From contig DQVB01000013.1 of NCBI GenBank assembly GCA_015661985.1, forward strand, positions 1-10,504: a DNA stretch of 10,504 bases. Direction: 5' to 3'. Positions 5,190 through 10,504 of this stretch are shown here, one piece after another. The notes beneath the pieces were generated by a model that saw only the letters and a program-made list of their open reading frames with translations, did not search any database and was not told the origin of the DNA. Origin of the DNA: Planctomycetota bacterium (lineage in GTDB: Bacteria > Planctomycetota > Planctomycetia > Pirellulales > Thermoguttaceae). Made by a program: the position numbers and the translations under genes. Position 1 is the stretch's first letter, and every line of letters starts with the position of its first letter.

Positions 5190-7321
5190 GCCGCCGCCTG
5201 CAGAAAACGCTGATCGACTATGTGGTCATCGCCATCAACCCGGTGCTGATCATGCTGCTGATCGGCAGCTTTCTCTACTATCTGCTGGCTGTCTTTTACC
5301 AGGGCAGTTACGACGGCCGCCTGCGCTTCATCTTGGCCATGTTCATCATGGCGGCCGTGCTGATCGGACGGATTTCGATCGAGGAGGGCAAGGAACGGGC
5401 CGGCCTGTTCGCCGGGCCGCTGGCCGTGGTCACCTACCTGGCTCTGTTACGCTTCGTCCGGTTCCACGGGGGCCTGGCCGGCCTGAGCTGGCTGTTGAAC
5501 CTCGTGTTCATCGGCCTGGTCTGGTGGGCGGCCCACAAGTTGACCTGGGACTGCACCGTGGTGGACGAGGAGGAAAAGGGAGAGGACGATGCCGGAGGCG
5601 AAGGCCTGCTCGATACGGCTGGGCTCGACCAGCGGCGTCGGGCGCGCCGGGGCGTGGACGCCGAACCCGAGGAGCCGGAAGGGGTGACCGGTGCCCCGTT
5701 GCCCGAAAGGCCGTGGTGGGAGCGATGGGTGCGCCGCGAGGCCCGGCCCCACGCCCCGGGCTTGGGCGTGGTCTACTTTTCCCTGGTGGCCCTGCCCATC
5801 TTCGCCTTCGGCCAGCTGTTGGTGCCAGGGGCCGAATTGGAGCTGCGCCGGTATATGTTTTTCCTCGTTGTGGGCTATGTGGCCAGCGGCCTGGGGTTGC
5901 TGATGAACACCAGCTTCCTCGGGCTGCGCCGCTACTTGCGCAGGCGGCGGGTGGAGATGCCCCCGGCCGTGGCCAGCATGTGGTTGAGTGCCGGCACGGC
6001 GCTCATCGTGGCACTGTTGGCCGCCGCTGCCCTCGTACCCCGTCCCAACGCCGAATACGCCTGGGCCGATCTTTCGTTCCACGTCGGCTCGCCGCAGCGC
6101 GGTTCCTCGCGATACGGTGTGGGCAGCGACGGGGCCGACGTGGACCGAGGAGGCCCCCGCACCGGCAGCCGACCAACTCAACGGCCTCGCGCAGGGCCGC
6201 AGGCCACACAGGTCCAAAGGGGTCAGGGCGCTGCCCGCGGGGATGAGCCTGGGCAACGCGCCGGCGGGCCAGACCGGGCCGCTCAGGAGATGTCGCCTTC
6301 GGCCCGCTCACGCTCCGGGCAATCCCGGGCGTCTGGCGACAGGACATCTCGAAGCCGATCCGGGGGAGCTCGGACCTCAGCCCAAGGTGATTCACGCCAA
6401 GACTCCGACGAACCGAGGCAAACCGAGTCCAGCGCTGCAGGTCGACCGGATCAGGGCGAGAAGGGCCGCCCGGCGGCTCGCCCGCAGCGGTCAACGGACC
6501 AGGCTCGCAGCGCTGCCAGCCGCTCGGCCGAACGACTTCAGCGGACACAACAAAGCCCAGAGCAGAGGGCGGAAACGGGAAAAGATCGGCGTGCGGGGGG
6601 CAGGGAGCCGAGAGCAGGGAGGGCGCAGGGCCGCGGTGAGCCGCAACGGGCGGAAGAGGCCCCCCGGCGAGGCGGTTCCAACTGGTTCGGCGATCGTCAG
6701 CAGCAGGACGACTCGCCCGGGGAACGGCCGCTTGCCGGAAGTGGCCCCGGCTCGTCGTTCCGTCCCTTTTCTCTCTTGGCCCGCATCGGCGGCATGCTCT
6801 TCGGGCTTGTGAAATGGGCCATCTTTTTGGCCCTCGTGGCCGTCGGGCTCTACTGGATGTGGCGTCATTGGCCCGAGATGGTCGCTTTCCTCCGCCAACT
6901 GGCCGAAACGTGGCGGGCGCTGTTGGCCCGGCTCTTCGGCCGTCGGCCGGCGCCGCCCCAAGAGGCGTCGGCTGGGGAGAAGCCCCAAGGGCCCCCGCCC
7001 CGGCCGTTTTCCGATTTCGTTGACCCGTTTCTGTCAGGCGCCGCGGAGACGTGGCCCCCGGACGAGGTGGTCAAGTACACGTTCGAGGCCATCGAGGCGT
7101 GGGCCCGGCAGCAAGAGTGCCCGCGCGGGCTGGAAGAAACGCCCCACGAATTCGCCCGCAAACTGGGCAAACACCGCAAGGAACTGGGCGAACATGCCCG
7201 GCAGCTGGCTCGGCTTTACTGCCACGTGGCCTACGCCCCCGACACACTGCGCAGGGAAAGCATCCAGCCGCTGCGCGAGCTGTGGTCCCGCCTCGAACAG
7301 GCGAGCCCCGCGCCCGCGTGA
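5186..7321 (+). CDS. TgpA-like multi-pass membrane protein with DUF4129 domain, no transglutaminase core
   Basis: This 711-residue protein has about seven N-terminal membrane helices (near 14-37, 46-65, 74-92, 97-116, 191-213, 222-242 and 262-285). A polar loop (117-190) has an acidic run DEEEKGEDD (127-135). A long low-complexity segment follows (about 301-527), then an eighth helix (532-557) and a C-terminal domain (607-705) typical of DUF4129 (WPPDEVVKYTFEAIEAWA, ETPHEFARKLG, LARLYCHVAYAP). TgpA-type proteins have this order with a transglutaminase domain between the last two helix groups. Here that place is taken by a segment rich in Arg, Gly, Ser, Gln and Ala, with about 40 Arg against 2 Lys in residues 301-520 and no Cys. 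By the TgpA model it would lie outside the cytoplasm. The gene closes the MoxR operon, overlapping DUF58 by four bases. Codon use in the linker is looser than in the flanks. Family is clear; function unknown. Confidence 0.9.
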   Translation: MSRRLQKTLIDYVVIAINPVLIMLLIGSFLYYLLAVFYQGSYDGRLRFILAMFIMAAVLIGRISIEEGKERAGLFAGPLAVVTYLALLRFVRFHGGLAGLSWLLNLVFIGLVWWAAHKLTWDCTVVDEEEKGEDDAGGEGLLDTAGLDQRRRARRGVDAEPEEPEGVTGAPLPERPWWERWVRREARPHAPGLGVVYFSLVALPIFAFGQLLVPGAELELRRYMFFLVVGYVASGLGLLMNTSFLGLRRYLRRRRVEMPPAVASMWLSAGTALIVALLAAAALVPRPNAEYAWADLSFHVGSPQRGSSRYGVGSDGADVDRGGPRTGSRPTQRPRAGPQATQVQRGQGAARGDEPGQRAGGPDRAAQEMSPSARSRSGQSRASGDRTSRSRSGGARTSAQGDSRQDSDEPRQTESSAAGRPDQGEKGRPAARPQRSTDQARSAASRSAERLQRTQQSPEQRAETGKDRRAGGREPRAGRAQGRGEPQRAEEAPRRGGSNWFGDRQQQDDSPGERPLAGSGPGSSFRPFSLLARIGGMLFGLVKWAIFLALVAVGLYWMWRHWPEMVAFLRQLAETWRALLARLFGRRPAPPQEASAGEKPQGPPPRPFSDFVDPFLSGAAETWPPDEVVKYTFEAIEAWARQQECPRGLEETPHEFARKLGKHRKELGEHARQLARLYCHVAYAPDTLRRESIQPLRELWSRLEQASPAPA

Positions 7322-7343
7322 ATTCGTTCTGTGCCTTCACGCG
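7315..7343. terminator. Hairpin over the stop codon of the MoxR operon
   Basis: CGCGTGAA (7315-7322) and TTCACGCG (7336-7343) are perfect eight-base arms around a 13-base loop. The left arm contains the TGA stop of the last operon gene. The sequence after it (CCCAATCTTATG) has no T run, so if it ends transcription it does so imperfectly or with Rho. It may instead protect the mRNA 3' end. Confidence 0.35.
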
Positions 7344-7450
7344 CCCAATCTTATGAAACCTCAGGCACGTACTGATTTCCGCTCCGCCCCAAGGTCTCCT
7401 CAAGAATACCCATCCGCCAGGCTCTGCTTCGCATGCCCCGCTGTGCGCTG

Positions 7451-7542
7451 GCCGGCGATCGGACGCCCGGCATACTCGGTCCAGCGTGAGCGGCCGATCC
7501 GGGCGGATCGATTGGGCGCGTCGGCGGCAACGCCGCGTCGCC
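7451..7542. other. Three consecutive hairpins, possible structured RNA or repeat
   Basis: GCCGG (7451-7455) pairs with CCGGC (7467-7471). CGATCC (7495-7500) pairs perfectly with GGATCG (7505-7510) around GGGC. CGGCG (7522-7526) pairs with CGCCG (7531-7535) around GCAA, a GNRA-type tetraloop, and the stem continues with GGCG (7515-7518) against CGCC (7539-7542) across a symmetric CGT/CGT internal loop. Compact stems with short loops are more orderly than expected from GC richness alone. No promoter or T run marks them as a defined RNA gene. Confidence 0.35.
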
Positions 7543-7635
7543 GCGGCCTGGCAGGAGCTCCGCCCATTGTATTGCCAAGGTCGTGAAATCTCGTCTAAAT
7601 GACCGTGCGCAATTGTCCAACAGACGCGCCCCGGA

Positions 7636-7761
7636 AAATCCGAAATCCAAATCTTCCCAAACGTACCGGTGCACCGCTAGATGCTGTGCCGCAGCCGCCG
7701 AATGCCAGCCAGTGTTTTTGTCATCAGGGTTTCGGACATTCGGATGTGGACATTCGGATTT
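7636..7761. repeat. Inverted repeat enclosing a tandem 12-base repeat
   Basis: AAATCCGAA (7636-7644) is the exact complement of TTCGGATTT (7753-7761). The right arm is part of a tandem pair: GGACATTCGGAT occurs at 7734-7745 and again at 7748-7759. The left side also has a second degenerate unit (GAAATCC, 7642-7648). The element lies 70 bases before the MNT gene. It looks like a small dispersed repeat or the remains of one. Confidence 0.5.
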
Positions 7762-7830
7762 GTCCTTGGTGGTGTCGCAGAATCCCGCACGGTGAGTTGG
7801 AATGAGTAGTGGGAGTTGACAGGAGCGAGC

Positions 7831-8079
7831 ATGAAAGCCTGCCTTCACGCGCTGTGCCGGGCCCTGAGGGAGGCGGCCCCCAATATCCAAGACATCATCC
7901 AGTTCGGTTCGGCCGTGTACGCCGGACGCCTGGCTCGTGATGTTGACTTGCTGGTGACCCGCCGGAAGAAACCAAGCCACGTCTACCGCAACGCGCTTTC
8001 GGAATCCGGTCCGCCTGTGGACGTGGTGGTGCGCGAACCGGGCGAGCCGATTGGGGACAGGATCGCTTGGGCGGTGTGA
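7831..8079 (+). CDS. Minimal nucleotidyltransferase (MNT), antitoxin-type
   Basis: This 82-residue protein is a minimal nucleotidyltransferase. It shows the pol-beta signature IIQFGSAVYAGRLARDVDLLV (22-42), where Gly26-Ser27 opens the motif and Asp37 and Asp39 are the metal ligands. A third acidic residue is Asp64 in PPVDVVV (61-67). In MntA/HepT modules such a protein adds AMP to the HEPN toxin and silences it. Here only nine residues separate GS from DVD; the usual motif has ten. The C-terminus (residues 68-82) is short. The ATG at 7831 is chosen because AGGAG lies at 7821-7825, five bases upstream; an upstream TTG at 7816 would overlap that site. The HEPN-like gene begins 15 bases after the stop with an identically spaced AGGAG, so the two form an operon. 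The fold call is firm; the antitoxin role rests on context. Confidence 0.87.
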   Translation: MKACLHALCRALREAAPNIQDIIQFGSAVYAGRLARDVDLLVTRRKKPSHVYRNALSESGPPVDVVVREPGEPIGDRIAWAV

Positions 8080-8094
8080 ACAACAGGAGTTCTG

Positions 8095-8514
8095 GTGTAC
8101 GCCAAGGGAGAAACCATATCGGAAGCCAAAGAGGCGATGTGCGACATGCCGCCGACATTCCAACGAGCCCGGGTGGTTTTCGCCAGAGCCGACAGTGCCT
8201 CGGCCGATGCACAGAGGGCAACGAACGACGAGTTGAAGGACGAATGCTACAGGGACGCGTTTAATAAACTATTTGACGTTGCCCGCACGGCCGTGATGGC
8301 ATATCTGAACACGGATGAAACACGGTGGGACGGGCTGCGACGGCAACTGCCCAGGCGATTTGCCCGCCGGTTCCGCAGGATCATCGATCTGCTTCACATC
8401 CAATATGCGTACGCGGGCAACTACCCGCAAGAGCGGGCGGACCAGGAGTACCGCCGGTGGCGTGCCAACGTGGCGAGGCTGGTGGATGACTTGGAGGCCG
8501 CCGTGAGCCCGTGA
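8095..8514 (+). CDS. HEPN-like protein, probable toxin partner of the MNT
   Basis: This 139-residue mainly helical protein begins with GTG at 8095, supported by AGGAG at 8085-8089 five bases ahead. Residues 1-45 are a helical extension. The HEPN-like part covers about 48-135: helix CYRDAFNKLFDVARTAVMAYLN (51-72), a basic RRQLPRRFARRFRR stretch (82-95), and the candidate catalytic motif Arg95-X5-His101, followed by HIQYAYAGNYP and a final helix EYRRWRANVARLVDDL. HEPN RNases carry R-X4-6-H. HepT toxins carry RX4HXY, whose tyrosine is AMPylated; here the nearest tyrosine is two residues beyond the histidine (HIQY, Tyr104), so the motif is a variant. It follows the MNT gene by 15 bases. RNase activity is plausible but unproven. 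It may instead be a non-toxic HEPN substrate-binding partner. Confidence 0.75.
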   Translation: MYAKGETISEAKEAMCDMPPTFQRARVVFARADSASADAQRATNDELKDECYRDAFNKLFDVARTAVMAYLNTDETRWDGLRRQLPRRFARRFRRIIDLLHIQYAYAGNYPQERADQEYRRWRANVARLVDDLEAAVSP

Positions 8515-8563
8515 GAATGGTTTCGGCTCGCGGCCGCTGAGAAGCTTTTTGCGAGGCAGCCGT

Positions 8564-9862
8564 CTATTGGAACACCTCCCGCAGGCGTCCGGCCGCCGTC
8601 TTTGCCCCTCGGGCCAGCAGCTCCAGGAAGGCGGATCGCAAGGGCCCGACGGCCATGGCCCGTCGATACCAGGAGGACTTCTCCACAAGCCGGAAGATCC
8701 GCCCCAACGCCCGGTGGCTCAGCCGTTGGGGCTCGTCGAAGATCAAATCGCTCAGTTTGCCGCGCTCGATGGCCATCTGTACCGTGCGATCGAAGATCGT
8801 CTCCGGATAGTAGATCCGGCGTGGTCGGCGCTCCATGCGGATCGCACCGCCCCGGCAGACCGCGGCGCAGACGCCGCAGCCCAGGCAGAGCTGTTCGTCA
8901 CAGATGGCGTGCCTTTGTTGCTGCCCGTCGGAGCCGTTCAGATGGATGGCCGCCACCGGGCAGACCTCGGCGCAGCGCCCGCATCCTTGGCAGCGCGATC
9001 GATCGAAACGGGCGGTCCAGGCGGACGAGACGATGGCCCCGCGCAGCCCGAACTGGCGGATCGCCTGCACCAGCCCACAACAGCAGCGGCAGCAGTTGCA
9101 GATGTAGGTCACTCCACGCTGGACGTTATCGGCCGTCTGCGCCAGTCCGGCCCGTTTGCACTGGTCCAGGATCCCTAGCGCTTCGTCCACAGACACGGGC
9201 TTGGCGTGGCCGGTACGGATCAACATGTCGGCGGCCCAGTTCAACGACAGGCAACACTCTTGGAGATGCCGGCACGCCTTGGCCAGGTGCGCCGCCTTGT
9301 GACGGCAGGCGCAGAGCGATACTCCCAGCGCCGAGGCCGAACGGATCAGCCCCGTGGCCCGCTCCCAATCAAGGATCTCCGTGTGGCCTTCGGCCGGCAA
9401 AGCCTCTTCACGCACCAGGGCGCGGGCGATCTCTGTGGGTCCCTGAAACACCTCCCGCGCGAAGTCCTCCTGGCTCAAGTACTGATCGAACAGCCGCGCC
9501 AGCTCCGTTTGAGGGATGTCATCGCGCGTGCGCATGAAGGTGAACTCATAAAAGCCCACGACCACCGGCGGCAAGCAGAAGTAGCGGATTCCTTCGTGCT
9601 CCAAGTCGACCACCAGGCCGCGGCTGGCCAGCTCCCCCAGTCGCGCGACCAATTCGTCTTGCGCCATACCAAGCTGGCGGGCGAGCCGGCCAGCTGGCGT
9701 CGGCCGACTGGGCAGCCGGCGAGCCAGGTCGGCCTCTTCAGGCGAAAACAACAGCCCGAGGATCTGCAGCAGAAGGGGCGAGTCCGGAGCGCCGGTCAAA
9801 TGTCGGTCCAGCCGCCGCCCTAGCAGTTCGTACCGCCGATCCAGATTGGCCATGTGACCCAC
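8564..9862 (-). CDS. Cysteine-rich 4Fe-4S protein with N-terminal helix-turn-helix-like region
   Basis: This 432-residue protein has a helical N-terminus (30-95) resembling a winged helix-turn-helix (AGRLARQLGMAQDELVARLGELASRGLVV). A first cysteine group follows (Cys184, Cys186, Cys197, Cys203, Cys204), then a dense group at 255-262 (CNCCRCCC). Two ferredoxin-type motifs come next: Cys291, 294, 297, 301 and Cys326, 329, 332, 336. The last two should bind two 4Fe-4S clusters for electron transfer; the earlier groups may bind another cluster or metal. Related ferredoxin-like proteins with the ICNCC segment are widespread in anaerobes and uncharacterised. GTG at 9862 is the start because GGAGG lies at 9874-9870, seven bases away; the ATG at 9853 is too far from it. 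No signal peptide, so cytoplasmic. It is divergent from a probable corrinoid-protein gene, hinting at a shared redox role, which is inference. Confidence 0.88.
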   Translation of the reverse strand: MGHMANLDRRYELLGRRLDRHLTGAPDSPLLLQILGLLFSPEEADLARRLPSRPTPAGRLARQLGMAQDELVARLGELASRGLVVDLEHEGIRYFCLPPVVVGFYEFTFMRTRDDIPQTELARLFDQYLSQEDFAREVFQGPTEIARALVREEALPAEGHTEILDWERATGLIRSASALGVSLCACRHKAAHLAKACRHLQECCLSLNWAADMLIRTGHAKPVSVDEALGILDQCKRAGLAQTADNVQRGVTYICNCCRCCCGLVQAIRQFGLRGAIVSSAWTARFDRSRCQGCGRCAEVCPVAAIHLNGSDGQQQRHAICDEQLCLGCGVCAAVCRGGAIRMERRPRRIYYPETIFDRTVQMAIERGKLSDLIFDEPQRLSHRALGRIFRLVEKSSWYRRAMAVGPLRSAFLELLARGAKTAAGRLREVFQ

Positions 9863-9869
9863 GACTGGA

Positions 9870-9874
9870 CCTCC
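9870..9874 (-). promoter_or_regulatory. Ribosome site that selects a GTG start
   Basis: On the minus strand a full GGAGG core lies seven bases before GTG at 9862 and sixteen before the in-frame ATG at 9853. The spacing favours GTG and adds three residues (Met-Gly-His) to the Fe-S protein. Confidence 0.75.
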
Positions 9875-10105
9875 TTCTCCCGTAGTCCGACGAATCCCTT
9901 ACCACACCGTGAGACCGTCGCAAAGCCAACGGCACATAGCACGCCTCGGCACTGGAGCAGGTTTCTTTTCCAGCCTGCAGCCTGCCATTGTCGATGGACA
10001 TGCAGCGCCGTGCAATGAGAGGCCGCTGGGCACACGGAGTCGTCCCCGCCCCCGCGCCGAAGGTTGGCAACCCAGCCGGCACCGGAGGTGAGGAAAAAGT
10101 CGTAC

Positions 10106-10125
10106 GGCAAGCCTCCTCGCTTGCC
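10106..10125. repeat. GGCAAGC/GCTTGCC hairpin
   Basis: GGCAAGC (10106-10112) and GCTTGCC (10119-10125) are perfect seven-base arms around CTCCTC, and the flanking C and G can extend the stem past a one-base bulge. On the minus strand a TTTTT run comes seven bases after the stem, too far for a standard terminator, and no minus-strand gene lies upstream in the window. The CAAGC core links it to the next hairpin. Confidence 0.5.
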
Positions 10126-10205
10126 CGGAACATGAGGACCGGGACATGAGCATAGGCCCGGACACGTCTGTTGGGGCAGTATGGGTGGTGGAATCTGGGC
10201 GAACG

Positions 10206-10227
10206 GGACAAGCGGGGGCGCTTGTCC
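10206..10227. repeat. Perfect GGACAAGCG/CGCTTGTCC hairpin
   Basis: GGACAAGCG (10206-10214) and CGCTTGTCC (10219-10227) are perfect nine-base arms around GGGG. Outer arms GGGCGAAC (10197-10204) and GTTCG-TC-GCCC (10248-10258) add a second nearly complementary layer. GGGACAAGC (10205-10213) occurs also at 2674-2682 in another gap, suggesting one dispersed repeat family. No T run follows, so a terminator role is doubtful. Confidence 0.6.
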
Positions 10228-10304
10228 TACGGGACTCGCTGACCTTGGTTCGTCGCCCCACCCGGGACCGGCGGTGACGCGCCGCTACCCCCCTCGATTG
10301 GACG

Positions 10305-10330
10305 TATCGGCTTCGACACTTTATCGGCTT
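10305..10330. repeat. Nine-base direct repeat upstream of the corrinoid gene
   Basis: TATCGGCTT occurs at 10305-10313 and 10322-10330, 17 bases apart and about 130 bases before the next start codon. The spacing is near two helical turns, which would suit a protein binding two sites, but chance remains possible. Confidence 0.3.
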
Positions 10331-10455
10331 TTGAAGGCGTCCCCCGGTCGCCTCGCCGACGGGCCGCCCTCCGCGGGGCCTACGCAGAGGCTTCGCGACC
10401 GATTAACATACAGGCGTCACTGACTTCAACTAGGGCTGTTTGAGGAGGCCATTTG

Positions 10456-10504
10456 ATGTCCGAACCAGCCGAACTGTATGACGCCATTTTGACCGGCAAT
10501 GCCA
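10456..10504 (+). CDS. Probable corrinoid (B12)-binding protein, N-terminus only
   Basis: ATG at 10456 is preceded by a strong ribosome site GAGGAGG (10442-10448) with seven-base spacing. The first 16 codons read MSEPAELYDAILTGNA and then the window ends. The pattern of a short leader followed by LYDAILTGN resembles the start of the helical cap of MtaC/MtbC-type corrinoid proteins, which carry a methyl group on B12 between methyltransferases. None of the diagnostic part (the DxHxxG cobalamin motif) is visible, so this rests on resemblance from memory. A regulatory B12-binding protein or an unrelated helical protein is possible. The strong ribosome site makes the start itself reliable. Confidence 0.55.
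   Translation, partial: MSEPAELYDAILTGNA

Larger units (their letters stand above)
7322..7830. other. Structured non-coding gap before the MNT/HEPN pair
   Basis: This 509-base gap holds the hairpin at the MoxR operon end, three consecutive hairpins (7451-7542), an inverted-repeat pair with a tandem 12-base repeat (7636-7761), and the ribosome site of the nucleotidyltransferase gene. A GGCTCTGCTTCGCATGCC segment at 7421-7438 resembles dispersed REP-like elements, by memory only. Short frames here show no protein-like pattern. No convincing promoter was found. Confidence 0.55.
9863..10455. other. Divergent non-coding gap with palindromic repeats
   Basis: This 593-base gap separates the Fe-S gene from the corrinoid-protein gene. 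It holds the two ribosome sites at its ends, two near-perfect hairpins sharing a CAAGC/GCTTG core (10106-10125 and 10206-10227), an imperfect direct repeat (CCGGAACATGAG at 10125-10136, CCGGGACATGAG at 10139-10150) and a nine-base direct repeat near 10305-10330. No cobalamin riboswitch elements, tRNA or credible gene were found. No strong promoter was found for either flanking gene. Confidence 0.55.

Noticed and set aside
5988..6812. A 274-codon plus-strand frame inside the DUF4129 gene, considered as evidence of a frameshift in the linker
   Set aside because: The 711-residue frame is continuous and has family-typical segments on both sides of the linker, including the SRYGVGSDGAD stretch at its start, so no frameshift is needed. 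The alternative frame is a by-product of low-complexity GC-rich sequence.
7734..7759. Start of a CRISPR array
   Set aside because: Only two 12-base copies 14 bases apart; no spacers, no further units and no cas genes.
7351..8163. A 270-codon minus-strand open frame across the gap and the MNT gene
   Set aside because: It covers repeats and the opposite strand of the MNT gene, has no ribosome site and no domain pattern.
8515..8563. Terminator between the convergent HEPN and Fe-S genes
   Set aside because: There is a TTTTT run at 8546-8550 and a NotI-like palindrome at 8530-8537, but the only stems (CTCGC with GCGAG, CGGC with GCCG) are short or wrongly placed.
9820..10110. A 96-codon minus-strand frame starting MPYDFFLTSGAGWV
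   Set aside because: It overlaps the start of the Fe-S gene in another frame and spans repeat-like sequence; composition is not protein-like after the first residues.
10181..10423. An 80-codon plus-strand frame in the right-hand gap
   Set aside because: It runs through the perfect hairpin at 10206-10227, has no good ribosome site and shows no family pattern.
9863..10455. Cobalamin riboswitch ahead of the corrinoid-type gene
   Set aside because: No B12-box-like sequence or recognisable conserved core was seen in the gap.

Overview
The window is a GC-rich bacterial chromosomal segment. It most resembles a planctomycete (Pirellulales-like) genome. This is inferred from the STAS protein with an SSAALGK core, the MoxR/DUF58/DUF4129 operon with an SRYGVGSDGAD segment before a long polar linker, loosely spaced genes, and palindromic intergenic repeats built on a GGGACAAGC core. 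No rRNA, tRNA, CRISPR array or transposase was seen.

Layout from left to right. (1) Bases 1-344, minus strand: the first 114 codons of an unrecognised, probably exported protein that runs off the left edge. (2) Bases 345-842: non-coding, with a cluster of small palindromes and a sigma70-like promoter. (3) Bases 843-2622, plus strand: a signalling group made of a STAS anti-anti-sigma-type protein, an RsbW/SpoIIAB-type HATPase switch kinase, and a PPP-family metallophosphatase preceded by a strong 30-nt hairpin. (4) Bases 2623-2925: a palindrome after the phosphatase stop, an interlocking inverted-repeat element, and a good promoter. (5) Bases 2926-7321, plus strand: a translationally coupled operon (both junctions are ATGA overlaps) of a MoxR AAA+ ATPase, a DUF58 protein and a multi-pass membrane protein ending in DUF4129. 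(6) Bases 7322-7830: non-coding and rich in hairpins and short repeats. (7) Bases 7831-8514, plus strand: a minimal nucleotidyltransferase (MNT) and HEPN-like pair, the layout of a type II/VII toxin-antitoxin module. (8) Bases 8564-9862, minus strand: a cysteine-rich 4Fe-4S protein with an N-terminal helix-turn-helix-like region. (9) Bases 9863-10455: a repeat-bearing divergent gap. (10) From 10456, plus strand: the first 16 codons of a probable corrinoid-binding protein, cut by the right edge.

How the genes fit together. The STAS and HATPase pair should form a partner switch in which the kinase phosphorylates the STAS serine and may sequester a sigma factor or another partner. The neighbouring PPP phosphatase is a candidate for the reverse reaction, although classical systems use PP2C enzymes. 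The MoxR operon resembles a chaperone and membrane-assembly locus. Its third protein has the membrane layout of TgpA-type proteins but an arginine-rich disordered linker where a transglutaminase domain would be. The Fe-S protein and the corrinoid protein are divergent neighbours and could belong to one redox or methyl-transfer pathway, but only 16 residues of the latter are visible. The most unusual items are the transglutaminase-less membrane protein, the variant MNT/HEPN motifs, and the family of CAAGC-core palindromes shared between distant gaps.
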